Shown: piece by piece, positions 6,082-14,230 of the stretch
Position numbering within the stretch: position 1 is the first letter of the stretch
Layout: each line of letters starts with the position of its first letter
Source of the DNA: an uncultured Eubacteriales bacterium
GTDB lineage: Bacteria > Bacillota > Clostridia > Christensenellales > Aristaeellaceae
Length of the DNA: 19,168 bases
Reading direction: 5' to 3'
Assembly: GCA_944353735.1 (NCBI GenBank)
Contig: CALVPU010000088.1
Span: forward strand, 1 to 19,168
Notes under the pieces: model-generated
What the model was told of the DNA's origin: nothing
Seen by the model: the letters and a program-made list of their open reading frames with translations, nothing else
Databases searched by the model: none
Program-made: the position numbers and the translations under genes

Positions 6082-7047
6082 TCACTCACCGAGCAGGTCG
6101 AAGATGCTCATCTGCTCGGACTGCGAGCGCCTCCAGTTGCGGCTGGCGCCCTCGAAGTCGAACGCGGTCAGGTCCGCCACCGGCGTCGCGCCGCGGGAAA
6201 TGAGCGTGGCGTTGGCGGGGTAGCCCGTCCACGCATAGATCCAGTCGCAGTAGCGGCTGCGCAGCGCCTCCGTCTCGCCGCGGCGGTTGTCCGTGTTGCA
6301 GATGAACGCCGCATCGGACAGCGCGAAGATCGCGCGGTTGCGGGCAATGGCGTGCGTGACGGTCAGCATTGCCTCGGGGTGCTCCATGGACGCCACCGCC
6401 ATGCGGCCCTCGCTGAGCAGCTGTGCGAACGGCGCCTCCGTCAGGTGCTCCATCAGCCCGCCGCCGAGCACGTCGACGAGCGAACCGCCGCACGCGGCGA
6501 CGGCGTTGGCAGCGACGCGCGATACGCCAAGCTCGCCGCCGGTGACCACCGCGTATCCATGCGCCGCCGCCTCGCGCGCCAGCCGCTCGATGCCCGTGCG
6601 CAGCTCCTGCGAAGTCTTGACGCCGCTGTTGCCCAGCACCGCCACCGCCGGTCCGCCGAGCAGCGCCGCATTGCCGCAGCGATACAGAAACGGCGGCGCC
6701 GCGTCGCCGAGCCGCCGCGCCAGCCGGGCAGGATAGTCATCGCTGTGCAGCGTGACGATCTCCATTCCCGCCTCAAAGAAGCGTTCCATCAGATAGCTGA
6801 GCTGCACGCTGCGGCTCAGCAGCGTGTAGATGCGGTAGGCTTCCTCCTCGGGGATGTCCAGTTCGATCATCAATCCGCTGATGTCCACGCCGACGAGCTC
6901 GCCGACGCCCGCCAGTCCTGACTCGCGCGCGCGCCGCTCGAGCCGGCTGAACTCCTGCGCGCTGTACGGGCGCGCATACTCCTCGCGATTGGGCACCAGC
7001 GCCATCGTCAGCAGCATCGTCGCAAAGGCATCCCTTGAATACGCCAT
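6082..7047 (-). CDS. Divergent DprA/Smf-family protein
   Basis: This 321-aa protein has an N-terminal helical part (about 1-95), then the linker YPARLARRLGDAAPPFLYRCGN and a Rossmann-like domain (about 130-260). DprA binds ssDNA and loads RecA during transformation. Family landmarks are recognisable: PPFLYRCGN, PAVAVLGNSGVKTS, AVVTGGELGVSRVAANAVAACGG, VLGGGL and IARNRAIFALS. However, the GSR phosphate-binding motif reads GNSGVKT, the SGLARGID-type loop reads TGGELGVS, and the SGSL loop reads NRRGETEA. It may therefore bind a different ligand or have lost DNA binding. It has its own promoter and a GGGGAGG site close to the ATG. I leave the symbol blank because of the divergence. Confidence 0.75.
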   Translation of the reverse strand: MAYSRDAFATMLLTMALVPNREEYARPYSAQEFSRLERRARESGLAGVGELVGVDISGLMIELDIPEEEAYRIYTLLSRSVQLSYLMERFFEAGMEIVTLHSDDYPARLARRLGDAAPPFLYRCGNAALLGGPAVAVLGNSGVKTSQELRTGIERLAREAAAHGYAVVTGGELGVSRVAANAVAACGGSLVDVLGGGLMEHLTEAPFAQLLSEGRMAVASMEHPEAMLTVTHAIARNRAIFALSDAAFICNTDNRRGETEALRSRYCDWIYAWTGYPANATLISRGATPVADLTAFDFEGASRNWRRSQSEQMSIFDLLGE

Positions 7048-7088
7048 GGACCTCCCCGTCCTTCCTCGCCGTCGTGGTATTCAGTTTC

Positions 7089-7117
7089 ATTATACCACAG
7101 CCGCGCGCGTTTGTCAC
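7089..7117 (-). promoter_or_regulatory. Sigma-A promoter for the dprA-like gene
   Basis: On the minus strand GTGACA (7117-7112) and TATAAT (7094-7089) are separated by 17 bases, between the sigK stop and the dprA-like start. It shows that the dprA-like gene does not depend on sigK transcription. Confidence 0.83.
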
Positions 7118-7137
7118 GCGCCAGGGACCACAGACGG

Positions 7138-7836
7138 CTAGGCTTCCGGCGGCTCGAGGCGCGCGCGCAGCTTGGCGAGCGCGCGCTTTTCAATGCGCGA
7201 TACATAGCTGCGGGAGATGCCGAGCGCCTTCGCCACGGCATGCTGCGGCTGCGGCTCACCGTCGATGAGGCCGCAGCGCATGCGCACCACCATCGCCTCG
7301 CGCGGCTCGAGCGCCTCGTCGATCAGTTCCAGCGCCCTCCGCGACTCGATCGCCGTCTCCACCTCGTCGGCAACGAGGTTCGGATCGGTCCCGATGAGGT
7401 CGTCGAGCGTGCGCTCGTTGCCGTCCTTGTCCGTGCCGACGCTGTCGCCCATCAGCACCACGCAGCGGTTCTTGCGGTTGGCGCGCAGGTGCATCAGCAT
7501 CTCGTTTTCAATGCAGCGCGAGGCATAGGTGGTCAGCCTCCCCGCCTCGGGGCGGAAGGTATTGACCGCCTTGATCAGGCCGATGGCGCCGATGGAGACC
7601 AGATCGTCCGCCTCGACGCCCGCGCCCGCATACTTCTTGGCGATGTGCGCCACCAGCCGCAGGTTGTGCTCGATCAGCCTGCGGCGCGCCTCCTCGTCGC
7701 CGCCGGCAAGCGCCGCGACCAACCGCGCCTCCTCCTGCGGCGGCAGTGGCTTGGGAAACGACGTGCGCGCCGAAAGGTTAAGCAGCATCAGCCAACCGTG
7801 CTCGACCAACCAGATCAGCGTCTCGGACCAGAACAT
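7138..7836 (-). CDS. sigK: RNA polymerase sporulation sigma factor, pro-sigma-K
   Basis: This 232-aa sigma factor directs late mother-cell transcription in sporulation. The first ~25 residues (MFWSETLIWLVEHGWLMLLN) are hydrophobic and match the pro-sequence removed by an SpoIVFB-type intramembrane protease. Region 2 follows with LIEHNLRLVAHIAKKY, DLVSIGAIGLIKAV and TYASRCIENEMLMHLR. The region 4 helix-turn-helix is AVAKALGISRSYVSRIEKRAL (about 201-221). Length and order match SigK better than SigE or SigG. The reading frame is continuous, so no skin-type element interrupts it here. GGAGG sits 7 bases before the ATG. The promoter was not identified; it must lie in the 74 bases up to the mltG terminator or be read through from above. 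Confidence 0.93.
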   Translation of the reverse strand: MFWSETLIWLVEHGWLMLLNLSARTSFPKPLPPQEEARLVAALAGGDEEARRRLIEHNLRLVAHIAKKYAGAGVEADDLVSIGAIGLIKAVNTFRPEAGRLTTYASRCIENEMLMHLRANRKNRCVVLMGDSVGTDKDGNERTLDDLIGTDPNLVADEVETAIESRRALELIDEALEPREAMVVRMRCGLIDGEPQPQHAVAKALGISRSYVSRIEKRALAKLRARLEPPEA

Positions 7837-7910
7837 AGGGCATCCTCCTCATCTAAGCGACCGCCCTACATCCTATTCGCCCGCGCGCCGCGCCGTGCCT
7901 GTACGAAAAC

Positions 7911-7940
7911 GGGCGCGGATGGATTTCTCCATCCGCGCCC
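7911..7940 (-). terminator. Rho-independent terminator of the rnj-ylbF-mltG unit
   Basis: A perfect 13-bp stem (GGGCGCGGATGGA/TCCATCCGCGCCC) has a 4-base loop. On the minus strand it is followed by GTTTTCG. It starts 30 bases after the mltG stop and separates that unit from sigK. Confidence 0.88.
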
Positions 7941-7970
7941 AGAATCTATGTCCCGCCAGCGTCACGCGCG

Positions 7971-9269
7971 TCAGCCTTCCTGCTGCGCCTGCGCGTCCTG
8001 CTGGGCCTGATACGCCTCCCACAGCGGGCGGTACTTCGCCACGTTCGCCTCGTGCTCCTCGAGCGTGCGCGCAAAGACCAGTTCGCCGGACGTCGGCTCC
8101 GCCGCGCAGAAATAGAGGTAACCTTCCTCGAGGTAGTCCGCGTCCGGATTGAGCGCCGCCTCGAGCGCCGCCTCGGACGGATTGCAGATCGGTCCGATCG
8201 GCAACCCGGGGACATAGTAAGTGTTGTAGGCGTTCTCGTCGGCGATGACGCTGTCCGGCACGATGAGCGTGTCCTCGCCGCTCAGATAGGTCGCCGTCGG
8301 ATCGCTTTCGAGCTTCCAGCCCATGCGCAGGCGGTTGTGGAACACCGCCGACACGCGCGCGAAGTCGGCGTCGTTGGCGGCCTCCTTCTCGATCATGGAC
8401 GCGAGGATGATCGTCTGGTCCATGGTCAGCGGCGTCTCAAAGCGCTCGACGGCGTGGATCGCGCCCTCCTCGTCGGCGTAGTAATCGTTGACCGTGCTGT
8501 AGAACACCTCGTCGTAGACGTCGTTGTTCTGCTGCAGCAGCGTGTTGATGATGCTCTCCGCCGTCGCCGAGAGGAACACGCGATAGGTATCCGGCGCCAG
8601 ATAGCCCTCCAGCGCGTACTTGCGGCCCTCCAGCGTGCCGGCGTCGTAGGCGGCGCGCAGCGCATAGGACGATCCGACGAAGTAGTCGACGTCGTTGCAC
8701 AGCCGGAGGAATTCTTCCGTGTCCTCCAGCGCGCCGATGCCCACCAGATACTCGGCGATGTCCTCGCACGTCCAGCCGGGAATGATCGTGATCACGCGCT
8801 CGTTCGTCTGGCTGCCCGAGGTCAGTTCGGCGATGATCTGCGAAGCGCTCATCGCCGGCGAGAGCTGATAGGTTCCGTAGCTAAGGGCATTGGTCAGCCC
8901 CTGAAACTGGATCATGTACTCGAACACGTCCGCGTTGCGCAACAGCTTGGCGTCGACCAACTGCTGCGCGATGGCGGCGACACTGGCGCCGTCGTCGACT
9001 TCAAACTGCACCACTTCCGTGCTCAGCGCATCCACCGGCGCGAGGAATGTGCCGTAGAGGCGGTCCCACGCGACCGACACCATGCCGACCACGATCAGCA
9101 CGCTGCACAGAAAGACCATGACCGGGCGGACGATCTTCCACAGCCACGCATACCAAAACAGCCCGTATTCGCGCTCCTCGTGCAGCGAGCGGACGTCGTA
9201 CTGTTCGGTGGTAAATGCTTCCCTGCGCCTGCGACGGTTGTCGCGCGCGCGCCTCTTGCTGCGAGCCAT
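7971..9269 (-). CDS. mltG: Endolytic transglycosylase MltG (YceG-like)
   Basis: This 432-aa membrane protein cleaves nascent peptidoglycan strands in the periplasm-equivalent space and sets glycan chain ends. The start MARSKRRARD is chosen because GGGAGG lies 6 bases upstream; a longer in-frame ATG has no such site. A very basic cytoplasmic N-terminus (to about 45) and one membrane helix (about 46-67) lead into a LysM-like region (about 85-150). The YceG domain carries LEGYLAPDTY (220-229), the catalytic Glu294 in ASMIEKEA, and SDPTATYL (about 322-329). The C-terminus is Gln/Ala rich. It is the last gene of the rnj-ylbF-mltG unit, 58 bases after the ylbF-like gene. Confidence 0.92.
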   Translation of the reverse strand: MARSKRRARDNRRRRREAFTTEQYDVRSLHEEREYGLFWYAWLWKIVRPVMVFLCSVLIVVGMVSVAWDRLYGTFLAPVDALSTEVVQFEVDDGASVAAIAQQLVDAKLLRNADVFEYMIQFQGLTNALSYGTYQLSPAMSASQIIAELTSGSQTNERVITIIPGWTCEDIAEYLVGIGALEDTEEFLRLCNDVDYFVGSSYALRAAYDAGTLEGRKYALEGYLAPDTYRVFLSATAESIINTLLQQNNDVYDEVFYSTVNDYYADEEGAIHAVERFETPLTMDQTIILASMIEKEAANDADFARVSAVFHNRLRMGWKLESDPTATYLSGEDTLIVPDSVIADENAYNTYYVPGLPIGPICNPSEAALEAALNPDADYLEEGYLYFCAAEPTSGELVFARTLEEHEANVAKYRPLWEAYQAQQDAQAQQEG

Positions 9270-9327
9270 TCCAACCTCCCTGAGCGGAGCCAGCACAGCG
9301 TGCCGGCGCGCCGCCTTTGTATGCCCA

Positions 9328-9678
9328 TCAGCCTTGGATGAGCGCGTCGAGGTCCACGCCGGCAACATCGGCGAGGATCTTAAAGATGTCCGAGAGCATC
9401 CGCTGGAAGCGGAATTCCGCCAGCAGGTAGGCGCTCACGTCCGCATTGAACTGCAGCAGCGTGCCGATCTGGCGCATGCGCTCGGCATCGTCGTCCGGCA
9501 TGGCCTCGCCGGCGGCGAGCTTCGCCTGCAGGCGAAACTGCAGCCGCTTGTACTCGTCGAGCAGCGCACGGTTCGTGTCGCTCTCATAGGCGGCGTCGCG
9601 CAGCCGGGTCATCTCGCGGTATTCATCGCTCTCGCGCAGCGCCCTGGCGAGCGCGTGCGCCTGATCGTAAGGATTCAT
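9328..9678 (-). CDS. YlbF/YmcA-family protein
   Basis: This 116-aa protein is almost entirely alpha-helical and charged. It has the pattern of the YlbF/YmcA (Com_YlbF) family: MNPYDQAHALARALRESDEYREM, LLDEYKRLQFRLQAKLA, and a hydrophobic C-terminal helix FQRMLSDIFKILADVAGVD. In Bacillus, YlbF, YmcA and YaaT form a complex that steers RNase Y and affects competence and sporulation. Placement directly after an RNase J gene fits an RNA-decay connection, though that is inference. AGGAGG lies 5 bases before the ATG. Which paralogue it represents cannot be decided from sequence alone. Confidence 0.82.
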   Translation of the reverse strand: MNPYDQAHALARALRESDEYREMTRLRDAAYESDTNRALLDEYKRLQFRLQAKLAAGEAMPDDDAERMRQIGTLLQFNADVSAYLLAEFRFQRMLSDIFKILADVAGVDLDALIQG

Positions 9679-9750
9679 TCAGCCCTCCTGCGGGCACACG
9701 TCGCGCCCTTCCTGTTGGACGCGCGCCGGCGCGCCGCGGTTCCCGCGCCC

Positions 9751-11424
9751 TCAGATTTCGACGATGATCGGCAAAATCATCGGGTTGCGCTTGATGGTAT
9801 CGTAGATGTAGCGCTGCACGGACTCGCGCACGTCGTTCTTGACGTGGTTCCAGTCGGAAGAATCGATCGGCCCGAAGGCGTCGATCGCGCGGCGCGCCGC
9901 CTCGCGGGCGCCCTCGACCAGATCGTCCGCCTCGCGCATGTAGACGAAGCCGCGGCTAATGATGTCCGGACCGGACACGACGCTGCCGAGGTCGTGGTCC
10001 ACGCCCATGACGACGATCAGCATGCCGTCCTCCGCCAGATGCTTGCGGTCGCGCAGCACCACGGCGCCGACGTCGCCGATGCCGAGACCGTCGATGAGCA
10101 CCGAGCCATTGGGCACCACGCCGGTGACGTCGAGCGAATGCTGGTTCATCTCGATCACGTCGCCGATCTCGCAGATGAGCACGTTGTCCTCCGGCATGCC
10201 CAGCGAGCGTGCAAGGTTGGCGTGATGGTGCAGATGGCGATACTCGCCGTGCACGGGGATAAAGTACTTCGGCTTGACCAGCGAGTGCATCAGCTTGAGC
10301 TCCTCCTGCCGCGCGTGACCGGAAACGTGCACCTCGGCGAGCGCCTCGTAGATGACGTTCGCGCCGATGCGGAACAGCTGGTTGATGACGCGCGAGACCG
10401 ACTTTTCGTTGCCCGGAATCGGCGTTGCGGAAATGATGACCATGTCGCTTTCGCGAATCTCCAGCTTGCGGTGCTCGGCAAACGCCATGCGCGACAGGCC
10501 GGACATCGGCTCGCCCTGACTGCCGGTGGTCACCACGGTGATCTGCGAATCGGGATAGCGGTCCAGCTCGTCGGTGGAGATCAGCTTGCCGTCGGGAATC
10601 TTGAGATAGCCCAGCTGCATGGCGACCTTGGAGACGTTGACCATGCTGCGCCCGACGAAGCAGACCTTTCTGCCAAAGTGCACCGACGAATCGACGACCG
10701 ACTGGATGCGCGAGACGTTGCTGGCGAACATGGCGATGATGACGCGCCCGTCCGCGCGCTCGAACAGCGAGTTGAATGTCGCCGCCACCTTGCGCTCGGA
10801 CATCGTGTAGCCGGGGCGCTCGACGTTCGTGCTGTCCGCCAGCAGCGCCAGCACGCCGCGGCTGCCCAGCTCGGCGAAGCGACCAAAATCGATCGGCGTG
10901 CCGTCCTGCGGCGTATAGTCGACCTTGAAGTCGCCGGTATGCACCACCACGCCCACCGGCGTGTGGATCGCCAGCGCGCATGCGCCCGCGATGGAATGGT
11001 TGACGTGGATGAACTCCACCTTGAACGCGCCCGCCTTGATGACGTCGCCCGGCTCGACGACGTTCAGCGGCGCGACGCCGGTGAGGCGGTGTTCCTTGAG
11101 CTTGCTTTCGCACAGCGCCAACGTCAATTTCGTGCCGTAGACCGGCGCGGGGATCTTGCGCAGCACGTAGGGCACCGCGCCGATGTGGTCCTCATGACCG
11201 TGGGTAATGAAATAGCCGCGAATCTTCTCGCGATTGCGCTCCAGATACGTCGTGTCCGGAATCACCAGATCGACGCCGGGCATGTCCTCCCGCGGAAAGA
11301 TGGATCCCAGATCCACCACGACGATGTCGTTCTGATACTCGTAGACGGTCAGGTTCTTGCCGATCTCACCCAATCCGCCCAGCGGAATGATCTTGAGCCT
11401 CGGCTCCTTGCTTCTTCTTCCCAA
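9751..11424 (-). CDS. rnj: Ribonuclease J
   Basis: This 557-aa metallo-beta-lactamase/beta-CASP ribonuclease is a 5'-3' exo- and endonuclease central to mRNA decay and rRNA maturation in Firmicutes. I set the start at a TTG (11424-11422), giving MGRRSKEPRLKIIPLGGLGE; AAAGGAGG lies 8 bases upstream, and the length then matches the usual 555-560 residues. Starting at the ATG 60 bases earlier would make this ribosome binding site part of the coding region. Motifs are HGHEDH (75-80), HTGDFK and DSTN, the beta-CASP motif TTGSQGEP, and HVSGHA and PVHGEYRH near the end. It is first in a unit with the ylbF-like gene and mltG. It could be J1 or J2. Confidence 0.93.
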   Translation of the reverse strand: MGRRSKEPRLKIIPLGGLGEIGKNLTVYEYQNDIVVVDLGSIFPREDMPGVDLVIPDTTYLERNREKIRGYFITHGHEDHIGAVPYVLRKIPAPVYGTKLTLALCESKLKEHRLTGVAPLNVVEPGDVIKAGAFKVEFIHVNHSIAGACALAIHTPVGVVVHTGDFKVDYTPQDGTPIDFGRFAELGSRGVLALLADSTNVERPGYTMSERKVAATFNSLFERADGRVIIAMFASNVSRIQSVVDSSVHFGRKVCFVGRSMVNVSKVAMQLGYLKIPDGKLISTDELDRYPDSQITVVTTGSQGEPMSGLSRMAFAEHRKLEIRESDMVIISATPIPGNEKSVSRVINQLFRIGANVIYEALAEVHVSGHARQEELKLMHSLVKPKYFIPVHGEYRHLHHHANLARSLGMPEDNVLICEIGDVIEMNQHSLDVTGVVPNGSVLIDGLGIGDVGAVVLRDRKHLAEDGMLIVVMGVDHDLGSVVSGPDIISRGFVYMREADDLVEGAREAARRAIDAFGPIDSSDWNHVKNDVRESVQRYIYDTIKRNPMILPIIVEI

Positions 11425-11439
11425 TGGGCAATCCTCCTT
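11422..11439 (-). promoter_or_regulatory. Ribosome binding site fixing a TTG start for rnj
   Basis: On the minus strand AAAGGAGG is followed by ATTGCCCA and TTG. The 8-base spacing is ideal, and no ATG exists nearby in frame downstream. Confidence 0.8.
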
Positions 11440-11933
11440 TGCGGGGCGGCGCGCGGCGCAAAAGGGCAAAGCAATGCCCGCCATCGCGCGAATCCGCCCG
11501 AGTCATTTTTTATACTGTCCGCTCCGGCGCAACGTCCTCCGGCGCGGATAAGCAAGCAACGCGCGCTGTGCGTCAGCGCAGTCCTCTCCGGCGGCTTCGC
11601 GAGCCTCGCCGACGCCGGACGGCACAGAAAACCGCACAGTGTCTCCGTTGAAACACTCTTCTGGGTACAGTATAACACAAAAAAGCGCGAAAAGTACAAT
11701 CCCCGGCGCGATTTAACCGAAAATTGAAGCAACTTCCACATCTGTGGCTGCGGCATGACGGCGCCGCGAAGGGCCGATAAAGCGGGCGGAACAAATGCGA
11801 AAAGCCGCGCAACGGCGCGAAGCGCGTCCTGAGCAGCTGCCGGGGGTGCCAAGACGAAACCCGCGCGGGCGGGCACGGTTGTGCCGCCGCCGTCTCCGCA
11901 GCTGCGCACTTCCAGGGAAAATGGCGCCCGCCG
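11425..11933. other. 509-base non-coding stretch: rnj leader and promoter region
   Basis: No credible gene is seen. The part next to rnj (11425-11668) would be a leader of about 240 bases if the promoter at 11669-11699 is used. It contains a short GGGCA/TGCCC hairpin (11464-11479) followed by TTTT on the minus strand, which could attenuate, and further GC-rich inverted repeats. The part after the helicase stop (11700-11933) shows only a weak 5-bp CGCGC/GCGCG hairpin followed by GCTTTT (about 11801-11817, minus) as a possible terminator. Confidence 0.5.
11669..11699 (-). promoter_or_regulatory. Possible sigma-A promoter for rnj-ylbF-mltG
   Basis: On the minus strand TTGTAC (11699-11694) and TATACT (11674-11669) lie in a locally AT-rich patch. 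The spacer is 19 bases, longer than ideal. It is the best candidate in the interval. Confidence 0.45.
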
Positions 11934-14195
11934 TCAGGCGAGCAGGTCGTCGAGAATGCGCTTGAGCGCTTCCTTGGCGCGCGGTCCCGCCGTGACGCCC
12001 ACGCAGCCGGGACATCCCTCGGCGCATGGGCATTCGCCGAGCCGCTCCCGCGCCCGCATGAGCAGCGCGCGGTCCATCTCGAACACGCGGTCCGAAAGCC
12101 CGATGCCGCCCGGAATGGAATCGTACAGGTAGATCGTCGGCTTGCCGGTGAAGGGATCCTTGACATGGTAGACGACGGTGATGTCCTGCGGCGCGCACAT
12201 CAGGTCGATCGGCGCGATGTGGCGGATCAGGTGCGCCAGCCCGACCATGGCGTCCTTGAGCGGCTCGCGACCGTAGCCTTCCTCGAGCCGGTCCGGCAGC
12301 GTCCACCAGCAGGCGGTGGTCTGCATCTCCAGTTCCGGCAGCGTCACCGGTCCCCAGCCGAGATTCTCGTGCGTGTCGAAGCGGATCTTCTTGAACACCG
12401 TCACGATCGAAGACGCCAGCACCTCGCCGCGCGCGCGCGTCCAGGCGCCGTCGGACCGCTGCTCGAACTCGTCGAGCACCTTGAGGCTGGTGGTCAGGTC
12501 GGCGTCGGTGTAGTAGCCGACGTTCACGCGGCGCACATAGCCCTTCTTGTCGTCAAAGTCGAGCTTCTCCACCTGATACTGCGCGCCCTCGTGCATGTAA
12601 ATGGCATACTGGTGCAGCAGCATCGGCACGGTAAAGCGGTCCATCTCGCCGATGACGCGGTGCTTCTTCGGGTCGGTGATGTCGACGATGAGGAAGTTCT
12701 GGTCCGACGCCGAGCGCAGGTTGATGCCCGCCTCAGGAAACTCCTCCGCCATCCAATAGTAGCGCCCGCCGACGCGGCGCAGGATGTGTTCGTCCTCGAG
12801 GTAGCCCAGCAGTTCCGGCGTCTCCGCAAGGTCCGCGAAGCGCTCGCCCTCCTCGAAGGGCAGCTCGTAGGCGGCGCACTTGACGTGGTTGAGCAGGATG
12901 TAGAGGTTGTCCGGATTGATCAGCGCCTGCTCCGGCGACTGACCGAAAAAGTAGTCCGGGTGGTTGATGATGTACTGGTCCATGGGGCTGGAGCTGGCGA
13001 CGACGATCAGCAGCGACGTGCTTCCGCGCCGCCCCGCGCGCCCCGCCTGCTGCCACGTGCTGGCGATCGTTCCCGGGTAGCCGCACAGCACGCAGGCATC
13101 GAGCTGACCGATGTCGATGCCCAGCTCGAGGGCGTTGGTGGACACGACCGTGGTGATGTTGCCCGCGCGCAGCTCGCGCTCGATCTCGCGCCGCTGGCTT
13201 GCGAGATAGCCGCCGCGATAGCCGCGCACGCGACCGGCGTTGCCCAGCGGATCGCGCACCATGTCCTTGAGGTAGCGGACCAGCACCTCGACCGTCAGCC
13301 GCGCGCGCGCGAACACGCTGTTCTGGATGCCCGCTTCGAGCAGCGACGCGGCGATGTTGCGCGTCTCGGGAATGGCGCCGGCGCGGATGCCGAGCTGCGC
13401 ATTGACTACCGGCGGATTGTAGAACACCACGTGGCGCTCGCCCGCCGGCGCGCCATTTTCGTCGATCAGGCGCATCTTCCTGCCGGTCATCGCCTCGGCG
13501 AGCTCTCTGGGGTTGCGAATCGTGGCGCTGCAGCAGATGAACGTCGGCGACGAGCCGTAGAACGCGCAGATGCGCTTGAGCCGCCGGATGACGTTGGCGA
13601 GGTTGGAGCCGAACACGCCGCGATAGGCGTGAATCTCGTCGATGACCACGTAGCGCAGGTTCTCGAACAGCTTCACCCACTTCGCGTGGTGCGGCAGGAT
13701 GCCCTGATGGAGCATGTCCGGATTCGTCACCACGACGTGGCCCGCCTGACGGATCGCCGTGCGCGCCGAGGCGGGCGTGTCGCCGTCATAGGTGTACGCC
13801 TTGACGTCCACGCCCATCGACTCGATCATGCCGTAAAGCTCCGCCGCCTGATCGCTCGAGAGCGCCTTCGTCGGGAACAGGTACAGCGCGCGGGCGGACT
13901 CGTCCTTGAGGATCGCGTCGAGCACCGGCACGTTGTAGCACAGCGTCTTGCCCGACGCCGTCGGCGTGACCACGACGAAGTCCTCGCGCGCGAGCGCCGC
14001 CTCGATCGCCTGGCTCTGGTGGATGTACGGTCGCTCGATGCCGCGCGCGCGCAGCGCCCCGGCGATGCGCGCATCGAGCGACGCCGGAAACGCGCCGTAG
14101 CGCGCCGCGCGCTCGGGCACGACGAGCCACGACGTGACGTTGCGCATGAACGCCGGGTTGTTCTTCAGCTTTGCGATGTACTCGCCAATGGTCAT
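11934..14195 (-). CDS. MrfA/YprA-type DEAD/DEAH-box helicase (DUF1998)
   Basis: This 753-aa superfamily 2 helicase is nearly the length of Bacillus MrfA (YprA). The start MTIGEYIAKLKNNP has GAGGAG 6 bases upstream. Motifs in order are Walker A TPTASGKT (77-84), Walker B DEIH (186-189), motif III CSAT, STNALELGIDIG, and motif VI QQAGRAGRRG. The C-terminal DUF1998-type region ends in a four-Cys cluster, Cys722, 724, 728 and 731 (CPCAEGCPGC), a metal site in this family. Bacillus MrfA works with the exonuclease MrfB to excise mitomycin-type DNA lesions; no MrfB-like gene is adjacent here. The gene starts 35 bases after thiI, as the last member of that operon. Confidence 0.9.
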   Translation of the reverse strand: MTIGEYIAKLKNNPAFMRNVTSWLVVPERAARYGAFPASLDARIAGALRARGIERPYIHQSQAIEAALAREDFVVVTPTASGKTLCYNVPVLDAILKDESARALYLFPTKALSSDQAAELYGMIESMGVDVKAYTYDGDTPASARTAIRQAGHVVVTNPDMLHQGILPHHAKWVKLFENLRYVVIDEIHAYRGVFGSNLANVIRRLKRICAFYGSSPTFICCSATIRNPRELAEAMTGRKMRLIDENGAPAGERHVVFYNPPVVNAQLGIRAGAIPETRNIAASLLEAGIQNSVFARARLTVEVLVRYLKDMVRDPLGNAGRVRGYRGGYLASQRREIERELRAGNITTVVSTNALELGIDIGQLDACVLCGYPGTIASTWQQAGRAGRRGSTSLLIVVASSSPMDQYIINHPDYFFGQSPEQALINPDNLYILLNHVKCAAYELPFEEGERFADLAETPELLGYLEDEHILRRVGGRYYWMAEEFPEAGINLRSASDQNFLIVDITDPKKHRVIGEMDRFTVPMLLHQYAIYMHEGAQYQVEKLDFDDKKGYVRRVNVGYYTDADLTTSLKVLDEFEQRSDGAWTRARGEVLASSIVTVFKKIRFDTHENLGWGPVTLPELEMQTTACWWTLPDRLEEGYGREPLKDAMVGLAHLIRHIAPIDLMCAPQDITVVYHVKDPFTGKPTIYLYDSIPGGIGLSDRVFEMDRALLMRARERLGECPCAEGCPGCVGVTAGPRAKEALKRILDDLLA

Positions 14196-14230
14196 AGGCC
14201 ACTCCTCATCCGGCGCGGGCGCGCCCAGCG

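Noticed and set aside
4199..6085. A 628-codon minus-strand open frame opposite the GNAT and dapA genes
   Set aside because: Low-complexity His/Arg/Gly/Val-rich antisense frame; dapA and the GNAT gene on the other strand have motifs and good start sites.
7138..7836. A split sigK with a skin-type element
   Set aside because: The reading frame is complete from pro-sequence to region 4 with no recombinase gene.
9721..9734. GCGCGC-CG-GCGCGC inverted repeat between rnj and ylbF as a terminator
   Set aside because: It has no usable loop and no T-run on either side, and the downstream gene has no separate promoter, so read-through is more likely.
11672..11700. Plus-strand promoter (TACAAT at 11695-11700)
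   Set aside because: The -35 match is poor and there is no plus-strand gene downstream.
9082..11727. An 881-codon plus-strand open frame opposite rnj, ylbF and mltG
   Set aside because: Antisense shadow with Asp/His/Arg/Val bias and no domain pattern; the minus-strand genes are unmistakable.
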